NCBI RefSeq assembly: GCF_029962835.1
Contig: NC_080582.1
Coordinates: forward strand, 16,500,032 to 16,564,031
Direction of reading: 5' to 3'
Source of the DNA: Magnolia sinica
Lineage: Eukaryota > Streptophyta > Magnoliopsida > Magnoliales > Magnoliaceae
Length of the DNA stretch: 64,000 bases
Position 1 is the first letter of the stretch, and every line of letters starts with the position of its first letter. The translations under genes and the position numbers were made by a program. The notes below the pieces were generated by a model, which ran no database searches, was not told the origin of the DNA, and saw only the letters and a program-made list of their open reading frames with translations. Shown here in pieces: positions 44,242 through 55,810 of this stretch.

Positions 44242-44949
44242 GTGACTCTTTTCTACTTAATCTACCTCTGCTTACTATGTTATTGTTCTCTTCTTGAACC
44301 ATCGTACTTCTCTTTTTATTTATGTTTACAATGTGGTAGAAATAATAGGGTGTTCCACTGGACTTAAATGATTTAGTCTTATTGGCTTCAAATTATGAAT
44401 TTCACAGAGAAATTGGACGTCTTGCTCTTTTGCATGTATTTAAGGAAGGTAAACCAGTACCGGATTTGTTTGGCAAATCATGCTTGCAGCAGTAAGGACA
44501 CAAATCTTTTTATTTTTCCTTTCATTTTTCTGATAAACGGGGTCCACCAATCTTTGGTGTTGGATGATTTTTGCTACGGGGCCTTTTATTTTGTATAAAT
44601 TTCTTGGGTTTTTCAGGTTTCATTTATGGTCCCTAAAATAGATGTAATTTTCAATTATATCAATGGAATTATTATAGATGGTAGTGTACGGCCCAATAAT
44701 AAAGGAAAAAAACAGGATTTTTTTCACTGAGTCACCTGCCTTTTTAGCAATGGACCATTAACAGCCTGCTTTAACATTATTTTTCAAAACCCACCTGCTC
44801 ATTTTATATGCATCTTGCTGCCGCGGATACTTCACCGATTCAGTTGTTAACTACCCAAAAATCTATTTTTCCCTTGGTTGACTGTATATATCACTGTTTG
44901 ACCCTGACCTTTTCTTAAAAAGCGTACGGCCCTCCTGCAACGTCTTAGT
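44242..44949 (+). other. Conserved flank downstream of resistance-gene copy C
   Basis: 44330-44690 aligns with 23410-23770. The frame LVLLASNYEFHREIGRLALL and HVFKEGKPVPDLFGKSCLQQ is open here for about 50 codons, and its conservation suggests an old exon, protein unknown. 44690-44949 has no recognisable feature. Confidence 0.4.
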
Positions 44950-45564
44950 AGAAGCGGATTGGCTAGTGTACCTCACACCAGCTATAAGGTTATAGCTGCT
45001 GTATTGACGTCAGCAAGCTATATGGGTCTGATCATATGTATGTGTTATATCCAAATCGTCCATCCATTTGGCAAGCTCGTCTTAAGGCTTGAGACGAAAA
45101 ATAAGGCAGATCTAACTACCAAATGGACCACACTGAAAAAAGCAGTGGGAGATTATATGTCTTCCATTGAAACCCTTTTTAAGGTCACACAAGTTTTGGA
45201 TCAATATGAAATTTATTTTTCCTCTTAATTGAGGTCTTTGTGACGTTATAAACAGATTGGATGGAAAATAAACGTTATGGTTAATGTAGGCCTTACAAAT
45301 TGTTTATCTCCGCAGCTATTTGTGGTGTGGTCCATATGATCTTTAGATATGATTCATTTTTTGGATAATGCTCGAAAATAATCTATAAAAATAGATGAAT
45401 GGTTTAGATATAATAAATACATCACTGTTGGGCCCATGTAACTTTGATCTCCTTTGAACCGTTCGTACAACTTGGAGCTCGAGGAGTGTCCGTGCTCGTC
45501 TTCGCACGACACGTGCCTACGGCAGCTATGTAGTGGTGTGTGGTACACCAGCCAATCCGCTTCC
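44950..45564. mobile_element. Mutator-like MITE, 615 bp, 9-bp target duplication
   Basis: The ends are inverted: (G)GAAGCGGATTGGC at the left and GCCAATCCGCTTCC at the right, and inner arms such as ACCAAATGGACCACAC / GTGTGGTCCATATGAT also pair. The flanking 9-mers CGTCTTAGT (44941-44949) and CGTTTTAGT (45565-45573) differ at one base. A 9-bp duplication indicates the Mutator superfamily. It is noncoding. Confidence 0.82.
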
Positions 45565-45983
45565 CGTTTTAGTCGCTTCATCGATTATATGAATGTCATT
45601 GCACACACGAGGATAATTGGGGTACACATGAATGTCTCTGCATGGAGATAGGAGTGGCCCACCAGAACCATGCTAATTCATCCAGGTTCATCTGACCTGA
45701 TCAACAAGTTGGATTAAAAAAGGAAAAACGTTATGAAAACATTATAGTGAGCCTTGGGAAGTTTTTAATGATAGGACATTCGATCAATACTGTTTCCTAT
45801 GGTTTGGTCCACTCGACAATTGAATCCGCTTCATTTTTTTATTTAATGCTCTCAAATTGATATGAAAAAAAGGGATGAATGGCGTTGATATAGAATATAT
45901 GCATCAAGGTGCACCCCACCGTAATGGCTGCACCTTCTTGGGTGGCGCCGTGGCCGCACCTTATCTGGTCTCTCCCATTAGAG

Positions 45984-46406
45984 ACGGGGACGCGGATTGC
46001 TTACTACCCCCAAGGCCCCATCCCTAGCTCCAAGCGAGCAGGTCTGTGGGTGGGACCACCATGATGTATCTATAAATCTAAGCCATCTATCCCTTTTCTC
46101 AGATTATTTTAAGGCATCAGAACAAAAATGAGGCAGATCCAACAATCAAATGGACCACACCATAGATGACTCACATTTGATGCAACTGACATTTTATGCT
46201 ATGTGCATTTTAATGCAACCAAGCTTATTATTTGGTGTGGTCCACTTGATCGTTGGATCTGCCTCAGTTTTTGTTTCGATGCCTTAAAATAATCTGAGAA
46301 AAGAGATTGACGGCTTAGATGTACAGATACATCACGGTGGGCACACCCACAGACCTGCCCATTCGGAGCTAGGGACGGGCGGGGTAGTATGCAATCCGCG
46401 TCCGAG
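45984..46406. mobile_element. Fold-back MITE with long arms, about 423 bp
   Basis: The left arm (GACGCGGATTGCTTACTACC, CCTAGCTCCAAGCGAGCAGG, ATGAGGCAGATCCAACAATC) is the reverse complement of the right arm (GTAGTATGCAATCCGCGTCC and so on) over about 180 bases each, with a loop near 46150-46225. A transcript would form a near-perfect hairpin. The frame at 46199-46438 is a by-product of the arm. Confidence 0.85.
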
Positions 46407-46411
46407 AGACG

Positions 46412-46956
46412 GAAGCTGGGTGGAATACCGCACGCCACCGACCTGGGGGCCTCTACTCGAGCTCCCCGGGTTGTATTAACAGTTCAAAAGAGATCAAAGT
46501 TTCATCAGTCGAACAATGATGTATTAATTATATCCACCCCATTGATCCATATGTAGAGTCATTTTAGAGCATAAGCTCAAAAACATGTCATATAAAAATT
46601 TCAAGTGGACGACACCTAAAATAGCAGTGGCACAGTCATTTGCACCCTTAAAACATTCGAAGGCTCCACCAAAGTGTTTATTTTCCATCTAATCAGTTCA
46701 TAAGGTCACACAGACTAATATCATATTGATCCAAAACTTCTGTGATTCCCAAAAGAGTTTCAATGGTAGACATTCAATGGCCCTTTTTTTTTTTTTTTTT
46801 TTTATAGTGTGGTCCAATTGATTATTGGATCTGTCTTATTTTTTGGCTCAAGCCTTATGACTAGCTCGCCAAAAGGACGGATGGTTTGGATGTAACACAT
46901 ACCTCACAATGGGGCCCACAACTTGATGACGTCAACCCACCAGCCAATCCACTTTC
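46412..46956. mobile_element. MITE of the same Mutator-like family (approximate ends)
   Basis: The right end CCAGCCAATCCACTTTC resembles the GCCAATCCGCTTCC end of 44950-45564. The interior has the family words (TTTAGAGCATAAGCTCAAAA, GTGTGGTCCAATTGATTATT). The candidate flanking repeat GAGAGACG/GAGACACG is weak, so the boundaries are approximate. A T-run lies at 46784-46803. Confidence 0.55.
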
Positions 46957-47074
46957 GAGACACGTTCAAAGAGTTTCCATAAATCATTTCATGCGCTGAT
47001 GTACAGAAAATTGAAAATTGTATGGGAATGCAGGTAAGTTGATGGACAGAAATAGTACGGGAATGCATGTGCGA

Positions 47075-48415
47075 CAGTACATGAGCCCCTATAAGTTCAG
47101 GAGAATTCCACTCCATCCATTTGGTTTTACATTCATTTTGTGAATGGGCCTGACTTGAATATCGAGTAAGCCACACGATAGAATAAAGTGAGATTGAACG
47201 ACTGCTGTTGAGATATCTTGTGGCCATTGCGAGGCTCTCCTGATCTTTCTCATTTTTGGGTTTCATGCACTAAAATGAATGGGAAAAACAGATGGACGGG
47301 GTGGATTTCCAAAAACCACCAATCGTAGCCCCACGCACGGTCAGAGTTGGGTTGGCATTGCAATCAACGTCTCAGTCAATGTCGGACTAAAAGTCTCAGT
47401 GGATATGTAAGTGTGGAGGGTAACTGTTTATTAACTTAGGTGGAGCCCAACATGATGTTTGATACAAATCCACTCCGCCTATCTGTTTTACCAGCTCATT
47501 TTATGGCATGAGCCCAAAAAAATTATTAATCTGAATCTCAAGTGAGCCAGACGAACATGAAAAATAGTAATTAAATGGTTACCGGCCCTTGAAATATTCA
47601 TGGAGCGACGAGATGCTTTTTACAAATCTAACCATCCATCTATATTTTCCAGATAATTTTATGACATGGATCCAAAAACAAAATCAATACCAAGCTCCAG
47701 TCGGATATACGAGAGTAAGAATGAGATGGAAGGGCCACCGTTGAAACATCCTCGGGCCATCCTGGCACCAGTTTTAGCTTTTGATCTGCCTTAGTTTTAC
47801 ACCCATATCCTAAAATGAGTCGAGAAAACATATGGACGGCATGGATTTCTAACAACATAAAAGTGGGCCCCACGTACAGTCAGAGTTAGGTTTGAACAAC
47901 CGTTGATGCCAACCAGTGATAGCCAGAGATTTGGCGGACATTAAGTAGAAGGGTTTAGAGTTGCTTGATCATTGATAGGCCATAATAATGTTTGTGACAA
48001 ATCCACTCCGCCCATCTGTTTTGCCACCTCATTTCAGGGCGTGGGACGAAAAATGAAGCTAGTCGAGAGCGCAAGCAGGTTAAATGAACCTGGAACATTC
48101 TGAATCGAATGCATGCTATTGAAGTATTTGCAAGGCCATAGGACGTTTGTGAGAAAACCACCATGTACATATATGTTTTTCCAAATCATTTTGTGAACTA
48201 AGCTCAAAAATGAGGCCAATACCAACCTCCAGTGAGCCAATTGACAGGAAACAATGGAAAATGAGAACCACCGATGAAAATTCCTGGGCCCATCCGGGGT
48301 CATTTTGTGATTTTAATCTGCTTCTTTTTCGATTCCGAACCTAAGTGAGCTGGAAAAACATATAAACGGTGTGGATTTCTTATAAACAATAAGGTAGTAT
48401 GGTCGGGAGTTAGGG
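47075..48415. repeat. Tandem array of three related MITE modules
   Basis: Three modules end in similar sequence: CACGCACGGTCAGAGTTGGG (about 47333), CACGTACAGTCAGAGTTAGG (about 47871) and GGTCGGGAGTTAGG (about 48400), giving periods near 537 and 523 bases. Each contains AAATCCACTCCGCC.ATCTGTTTT and a GATGGACGG.GTGGATTTC-like block. Tandem arrangement is unusual for a family that is otherwise dispersed. No gene is present. Confidence 0.65.
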
Positions 48416-48419
48416 TGGC

Positions 48420-49045
48420 ACGCTTGTGAATTCCTAATGAGGGGAGATTACAGGTGCGGTAGAGCGATGGTAGTTTTATCAATATCAAAATACAGTATAC
48501 CATTCTTATAGGTAACTAATGGCTAGTGTTTAATGTCTAACTGTGTAAACTATGGACGGATTTTGAGAAATAGTTTAAGAGCAGGAGGTTTTTAGTCCTT
48601 TGCCAAAAAGGTAAGCGGTCATATATAAAAAAATCCCTTTATTTTTATATTTTGAACTAAACAAAATTTGCTACTGCATGCAGGTCATGGTCAAGCGGCA
48701 GAGGACAGCTTTCCCTCCAAATTTTGTCCAAATCGTCAAGATGATGTTTCACAGGCAGTTTCTATCTAACTTTGACAGTTTCTTGTTGGATTTAATTGCA
48801 ACATGGACTAAAATATCTGAGCCTAATTAAATTCATCAGTAAGAGATGCTACTATAATGTATATGAGCGTGACAGAATATGTATTGCACCCATGCTTGGG
48901 ACCATTTGATTCACAGTGTGGATGGGCCATATTCCCAAGGCCAGATCAGCAATAGGGACAAATTACATTTTGATCTAAAAACTTGTATTTGATACCATTT
49001 GCTGCCATCTATAGCTCAAAGATCAAGGCCCAACAGCGCACTATT
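48420..49045. other. Intergenic, nothing recognised
   Basis: AT-rich sequence between the MITE array and segment D. Short frames (48300-48503 reverse) resemble nothing known. Confidence 0.6.
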
Positions 49046-49049
49046 GAGA

Positions 49050-51045
49050 CCATAGTGACAAACCCTGCTCTTGGCAATTTCTCGGGAGATACTCAAAATT
49101 TGAGGGTTTTCTTGGAACATTATTTTGAAAATCTCATCGAATATAAAAATATTTTTGCAAATAAATATTTTTAAATTTAAATATATATTCACATAACAAA
49201 TAGTTGAGTAGATACTTTGTGATGTTATAGGTGATGTTTGTTGCACTGATTATGACTCATACAGTGAAGGACAACTGAAAAGAAGTATGATGCATGAAGC
49301 AATTAAATGGTTTCTTAAGTTGTAGTTATCAGACAATATGCATGAAGAAGCATCCACTGCGATGTGATTTTTGACTTGTTGACTGCAATTTCAACATTAT
49401 GTTTGGACAAATCCATTGTTAGAAGTGCCAGAAATTCAAATATGGTGAGATTTTGAGGGTGTACAAAGCACTGGTTTATGCAGAACAAAATCATTGGAAA
49501 AGGTTAGCAATCGCATTGAGTTTGTCAATGAGATTCTTAGGTGTAGAATTGGCTTTTCTCAACAGAGGATTAGCAGTGTGACAAAGACATATTAGGTTGA
49601 AAATCTCAGGATACTATTGTGGGAAATAAGATAAACAATATTATCGTGAGATTTTCAAAATATCAGCAGTTTTAAATTACTTGGCATGATAATGTAAAAA
49701 TTACCTGATATTAGGAATTTTAAAAAATTGGGATTTTACCAACTAATGTTCCCATGAACGAAATGATGGAGAAGTGCTTTTTGGGTGGTGAAATTATCAT
49801 AATACCCACCATGCACTTTTTCTTTAGAAAGTGATAAAGTGGAGAATTTTGGGCCCATATTATATTTTTCGGATATCCAACCAGTTGAATAATGTAATCT
49901 GGTGTGATATTGAGAAGAACAAAAATTTGGTCAATGTAAATGGAAGATGAGCCACACCATAAAAAATAACATATACCACTTAAAAACATTAAAATGCACG
50001 TGCCGCCCATCCAATAATTCAATCAGAAGGTTTCTAGTTGTGCAATCATTATCATTGGTTCTGTGTGACCAGTATGGTTAGTTGTAGATGTTTGATAAAC
50101 TTGAATGTCATACACATACTATGAGGGGCCACCAAATTTTCTAAATTTATTAATTTTTAAAGAAAAATAATACAAGAGCTACTTGTGTAATTTCCAAACT
50201 TTCTCATAAAAATCCCAAATTATAATTAATTTTTATTAAAAACATTTAAACTATTTATTAGTTTATAACAAATATTTTAATTCTTACCAAGATTTTCCAA
50301 ACAATATCCGGAGAAAACCTCAAAATTCAAAAAATTCATAAATTCCTGAGAATGAGATTTCTCACCAGATGGCAGGGCCATTTTTAGATGTACTGAAGAG
50401 ATGGTGACCAAAACGAGGATTGATATGGTAAGGAGGGGGTTGCCTGCCAAAATAGGCCGGAAGCTATGGGGTGCTATGATGTTTGTGAGAAATCACCAGA
50501 ACAGCCTTTTTTTTTTTTTTTTTTTTGGTTACCGATCAGATTAAGACATGGATTAAAAAATGATGCAAATCCAAAACTCAAGTGGACTACGGAACAGAGT
50601 ATTGAACGTTCACTATTGTAGGTACCACAGAAGTTTTCGATTAGGCTAATTATTATTTTTTTTTGTGTTTTCAGTTCATCCAGCTAAGAAGGACCTTAAG
50701 AAAGGGTAAAAATGGCATATAAACATCACGGTGGACCCATGGAGGTTTCAACGGTAGGCACTAACCTACCCATGTGACCATATTTTCTTGTGGTGCAGCC
50801 TACTTAAGTTTTGGATTTGCATCATTTTTGGGACCATGTCTAACATGTCTGGCAAAAATGAACCGACTGGGTGGACTGGGTGGATTTCCCACACATATCA
50901 CGGTGGGCCCCACCTAGCTTACCATGGCAAGAAGGGCAAAGGGTAGGAGCTACTTTCATCACAGTACGTGGAAGGAACCATTCCTCTGAAATCCGAATGC
51001 ACAGGACGGTTATAATTTCCGGACGCATCTACCCGAATCGCTGGA
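49050..51045 (+). repeat. Duplicated segment D, upstream part (paralogue of segment B)
   Basis: This aligns with 25640-27480 across nearly its whole length, including the GGTGAAATTATCATAATACC block. Segment D lacks the long AT tract that precedes B. Its MITE-type part (50440-50930) carries GGTGGGCCCCACCTAGCTTA. The intact hAT empty site GGAAGGAACCATTCCTC is at about 50969-50985. No gene is present. Confidence 0.75.
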
Positions 51046-51704
51046 ATTAAAAGAGGCCAAGTTCCCTACTGGTTTCCGAACCTGGTTGGTAAGTGTGAGG
51101 CTAGTCTGTCCAAGCCATTGATCTGACGTCTCTGATCATGGATGGACATTTGCAGTATCTCCTCTCAATCGGTCAACTGTAAAATTTTTGTTGTTAGCAT
51201 GCACATATATGGTTAAAAGAAATGAACGAAAAAACCACATTCACTGGAGGAAAGACCAACGAGTTGATGGCTAGGATCTTCCAGTTTAGGAGATTTTAAG
51301 TGAATTGTCCATCCATGATGGGGCCAACAGATCAATGGCTTGCATAAATCAACCATGAACCCCACATCTATAAACTAATTCCAAAAAGGGAACTCCCTCG
51401 AAAGACGGAAACTCTAGCCTCTTCTACGGTAAAGAGCACCAAAATTGCTTTTGTTTGTGAAAGAGATTCCTCTCTTCCATAGGAAATCCCTTTCTCTGCC
51501 ATGGAAGGAAGCATCAACTTTTCTCTTTTCCTTTCTGTTTAATGCAAGCAAGCATCCAATTATCCATCACACGTATTCAAATCTACCTCAATTCAGCTTA
51601 TATAAACATGTAGTATGAAGCTTTCAGGCCTAATGCAGCAGTTGATGCCTTGTTAATTTTATTTTGAGTTGCTACTAGAAAGCCACCGAGGAGAGAAACC
51701 TCAG
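51046..51704 (+). promoter_or_regulatory. Promoter and 5' leader exon, segment D
   Basis: Fourth copy of the shared upstream region: AAAGAGATTCCTCTCTTCCA (51460), TATATAAACATG (51599-51610), TATGAAGCTTTCAGGC and CCTCAG|GTATAT with donor at 51705. The donor has drifted from GTATGTA. No NB-ARC exon was found downstream in the window. Confidence 0.55.
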
Positions 51705-51889
51705 GTATATAAATCTTTTGAAATTTCTCTCTTTTCTCGTTTTAAGATATTTTCCATCATGACTAGATTCAATTTCCACAAAAGCATTCTTGTAAGGTGT
51801 GCAAGTTATATGAGTTGGGTCAGAATGAGTTGAGTTCTTGAGCTGACCCGACTAATTATCAGAACTGATTACCTGCAGGCACCAGCACG

Positions 51890-51892
<3 letters not shown>

Positions 51893-51977
<85 letters not shown>

Positions 51978-52108
51978 TTATTTTTACACACGCATACACA
52001 CCCCCAGACACTCATGCTATAGTGGGATTTCACCACCTATGGGTACTCGAACCCTTGACCAGGTGTTGAAACTCCTGAGAGTTTACCACTAGAGCTAGAG
52101 TAAGGACC
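51893..52108 (-). mobile_element. tRNA-derived SINE with TA-rich tail
   Basis: On the reverse strand, an A-box-like TAGCTCTAGTGGTAAACT (52097-52080) and a B-box GGTTCGAGTACC (52053-52042) lie 26 bases apart, the spacing of a pol III internal promoter. A GT-rich 3' part and a long TA run (51893-51973) act as tail. The homologous sites in segments A, B and C go straight on from GGCACC without this insert. A second, decayed copy is at 54395-54482. Confidence 0.7.
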
Positions 52109-52109
52109 C

Positions 52110-52455
52110 AAAAAAATTAAGTGACTTACAATTGGTAAAATTAAGTTTGTTAGTGTCAGGGTAATTCTATTAGATTGTGATACTTATTGTCTTATTTATT
52201 AAGAAGAGTACATGATAAAATCCCTATATCTCAGTGAATCTCCCATCACTTTAAATATTAATAAAATAAAGGAATTTTTATAAAATAGTACCTCATTAAT
52301 ACAATATTTACATCCCAGTATCTTTTTTAAAATATGTTCTCATCAAAATACCTCATTAATCAAGTTAATGTAAAAGGGTAGCTTCTGTTTGATTTTCTTA
52401 GCTTCCATTATAATTTTGATTTAAATGACAAAAATGCCCACAATGTTGGGTAAGG
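52110..52455 (+). other. Segment D downstream of the SINE
   Basis: AT-rich; it aligns with 33700-33920 in segment B (AATTTAAGTTTGT..GTG and CTCATTAATAC.ATATTTACATCCC). After 52316 it continues past the point where B was interrupted by the reverse-strand copia LTR. No gene is seen. Confidence 0.55.
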
Positions 52456-52459
52456 AAAT

Positions 52460-53460
52460 TAAAAAGGGCTCGATCTATACCGTTCATCCAATTTCTCAAA
52501 TCATTTTAAATTATGAGCCAAAAAGTGAGGCAAATGCAAGGATCAGGTGGACCACACCATAGGATGCAGCAGTGATATGATGTTGACCGTTGAAACCTTC
52601 ATAAGGCCCATCGTGATGTTTACTTTCCATCCAAACCTAATTGTAAGGTCACACAAACTTGGATGAATGGAGAAAACAACTTCCAGCTTGATCAATAACT
52701 TCTGTGGCCACCAAGTTTTTAACGGTGGGTGTTCAATCCCCATGGTATGGACCACTTGAGCCTTGGATCTGCTTCATTTTTTGGACTTATACCTTAAAAT
52801 GATACGAAAAAAATTGGATGAACAGCGTGGATAAAAGTCATACATAACGGTGGGTCCCACATAGCCTTGCTTGGACTGATTTTGCCATGAAGGACGCAAC
52901 CCGCTTCCTTTACATAGCTGGATGTAATTATCATCAATGAGGCGTAAGTATTAAAAAAAAGGCCTTAAAAAGAGAAAAATCCTTGAGTTTTCATCGGACA
53001 CTGATTGCATTGGGACGTGGCTATTGACCGGTGCTATGTGGGCCCACCATGATGTATGTGCTTTATCCATGGCATCCATCCATTTTTCGAGATCATTTTA
53101 GGGCATAAGCCCACAAATGAGGCAGATCCTCATCTCAGGTGGACCACACCATAGGAAACAGTGATAATTGAATGCCCACCATTAAAAACTTACTAGAGCC
53201 CACTGTAATGTTTATCTTCCATGTAATCTATTGATTAGATCACACATGCCAAGATGAATGGAAAAGTACATAAGTATAGCTTCATCCAAAACTTTTATGC
53301 ATTTAATGGTTGAGGGTTGAATTACCATTTTTTCTTATTGGGTGGTCCACTGGAGATTTGCATGTGTCATTTTTGGCTCATGACATAAAATGATCTGGCA
53401 AAATGGATAGATGGCACCTATAAAACATAGACATCATGGTGGAGCCTACAAATCGCCGCA
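52460..53460. repeat. Two MITE copies of the magnoliid-type family
   Basis: The first is about 52460-52870 and the second about 53030-53460. The second is clearest: the left arm GTGGGCCCACCATGATGTAT mirrors the right arm AGACATCATGGTGGAGCC, with GGGCATAAGCCCACAAATGA and TTTTTGGCTCATGACATAAA as internal mirror words. Both are noncoding. Confidence 0.65.
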
Positions 53461-54390
53461 TGCAAATCCAAATTAAAGGCTATGATGCCGCAGTCTGCCA
53501 GGTGGAATATGTGGGGACCTTCCCTCACACAACATGGGGCCGCCCTGACAGTGGCCCTCGCCTTGATGTATGTATTGCATATCCATGCCGCCCATCCATT
53601 TCCTGCTCCTTTTAGGGCATGAGCAAAGAATTAAGCAGATCCAACTATCCCATAGTGAGAGTCATGCTCACTTGCTCACCTACTCACGTGCACACCTTTG
53701 CACACTGTGTCGTGGGTGTCTAATATGAAATGTCCATGTGATGCGGAATCCCGTGAATCCTCAAGAGAAAAATTTCCACACTGCCATAGTAAAGAGAAAT
53801 GTAAATCAAGGAAGAAAACTATTTTCATTTTTCATAGCTTACCAAAATTTTAAATCAAAGTAAATATTGGGCCCTTGAGGTTTCATGAGGTATTGCTTCA
53901 CGTGGACCATTCAGATTTTGAATTCACACCAGGTAGGATGAGTTCTCGGAAAGGTTTTCATGAGTTCGGTGCAAACTGGCGCGCAACTGAGCATTCGGCC
54001 CCACAGGGAACAGTGCTGATTGAACCCACCATTAAAAACTTGTACACCGCACCATGATGTTCACCGTAGTGCCATCTAACATGTTAACAAGGTCATGCAA
54101 ACCTAGATAAAGGATAAAAAGAAATATTAGCTTGATCCAACAGTACTTTTGTAGCTCATGAGAAGTTTTAATGGTGGACATTTAATCACCACTATTTACC
54201 ATCGTGTGGTCCACCTGAGATTTGAATGTACCTCATTTTGGGGCATATGCTCTAAAACTAGCTAGAGAAACAGGTGAACAATATTGATGTACAACAGGTG
54301 CATCAAGATGAGGCCTAAGGAAGTTTTCAATTGTAGAAGTTCCACTTCGTGTGTTGTGATGGACGTGAGCCTCCAAATTTTATTCTTTTT
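53461..54390. repeat. Decayed MITE fragments
   Basis: 53540-53680 (ATGTATGTATTGCATATCCA, AGGGCATGAGC) and 53925-54320 (GTGGTCCACCTGAGATTTGA, GGCATATGC) are partial copies. No gene is recognised. Confidence 0.5.
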
Positions 54391-54394
54391 AACA

Positions 54395-54482
54395 CACGTG
54401 CACACACCACAACACATTCACGCCATAGTGGCATTTCACCACCTACGGGTATTGAAACCCTTAACCAGGTGTTGAAACTCCG
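54395..54482 (-). mobile_element. Decayed SINE fragment
   Basis: This matches 52000-52075 (TTCACCACCTA.GGGTA, CCAGGTGTTGAAACTCC) but lacks the A-box part, and the B-box has drifted to GGTTTCAATACC. Confidence 0.6.
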
Positions 54483-54639
54483 ACTTGGTACCGTGCCAGA
54501 AAATGATATGTGAAAATAGATAAATGGCATGATAAAACATATATAATAAGGGGGACCCTCCATAGGCTGTGATAGGACCGGCCGTCTCTAGCCACGTCCC
54601 CACCAGTACCCAGTCTGGGTCTAATGCAGGCATGGAAAG

Positions 54640-55800
54640 CTTTGTAGGCCCACCAAGGTGTATGTGTTTTGTCCACGCTGACTATATATTTTGCCCTGAT
54701 CATCTTATGATATCTTATGCCATGAGCTGAAAATGATGCAATCCAAATATCAGGTGGTCCACACCGTAAGAAATAGTGTGATTCAACGCCAACCGTTAAA
54801 AACTTCTTTGGAGGCCACAAAGGTTTTGGATTAAGATGTACCTACATACATGTCTGTGTAACCTATAATCAATGGGGCTTGATGGAAAATAAACATTACG
54901 ATGGGCCCTAGTAAGTTTTTAATGGTGGGCATTCAATCACCATTGTTTCTTATTGTGTAGTCCACCTGGTATTTAGATATGTCTCATTTTTAAGCTCTCG
55001 CTAAAATAATCTAAAAAATGGATGAATATCATGGATAAAACAGATACATCGTGATGGCCTCACACAGCACCAGCCCGTAGCCACATCCCCATGATATCCG
55101 TACGAGAAAAATGGTAGGACTTTTTTGAATAGGTGGGTATTTTTGTCATTTTAGGAAGTTTTTCTTTTGTGATTTTAGGTAAAAATATAACAATAGTTAA
55201 GAAAAACGAACGAAGGTACTTATTTGACAATAACCTAAGGATTGCATCCTACCGCACCACGAAATAAGAGATGAGTGGAACGTGTTTGGAAATGGTGGAG
55301 TTTCATGTAGGCCGCACAATTTTTATTAATGAAAACGGGTCAAGGCGTTAAAATTTGGTGTCGATTACAAACTAAGGGAGGCTGATTGCATACTATGCCG
55401 ATTGGGCAGGGGCTATAACTGGCCACCGTGATGTGTGAGTTCATTGTCCATTCATTTCTCCGTATCATTTTACTGTGTTGGACCAAAATCGAGGCGATCT
55501 AAGGCTTGAGTGGATCACAACATAGGAAGCAATGATGATAATGATGTCCAATGTTTAAACTTTCTTAAAGTCTACTTGATGTTTATTTACCAACTAACCT
55601 ATTCATAAATTTAGGTATACATGGATGAAAAAATTAAAAAATAAAAATAAAAATTAGCTCCAACCAAAACATCTATGGCACCGAGAAGTTTGGAACGGTA
55701 AAATTTTTAATTCCCATTTTGTGGTTACTTGTGGCTTGGATTTATCTCAATTTTGCATATATATCCTAAAGTGATAACTATTTTGTGGTTACTTGTGGCT
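54640..55800. repeat. Further MITE copies
   Basis: 54640-55070 is a full near-palindrome (AGGCCCACCAAGGTGTATGT to ACAGATACATCGTGATGGCC, with CCATGAGCTGAAAATGATGC and GTGTAGTCCACCTGGTATTT inside). 55400-55770 is a decayed copy. A 23-base word ATTTTGTGGTTACTTGTGGCTTG occurs near 55719 and 55779. No gene is present. Confidence 0.6.
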
Positions 55801-55810
55801 TGAATTTTAA

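Noticed and set aside
52042..52097. A functional tRNA gene on the reverse strand
   Set aside because: A- and B-boxes are present but the sequence cannot form a full cloverleaf, and it has a SINE-type 3' part and tail.
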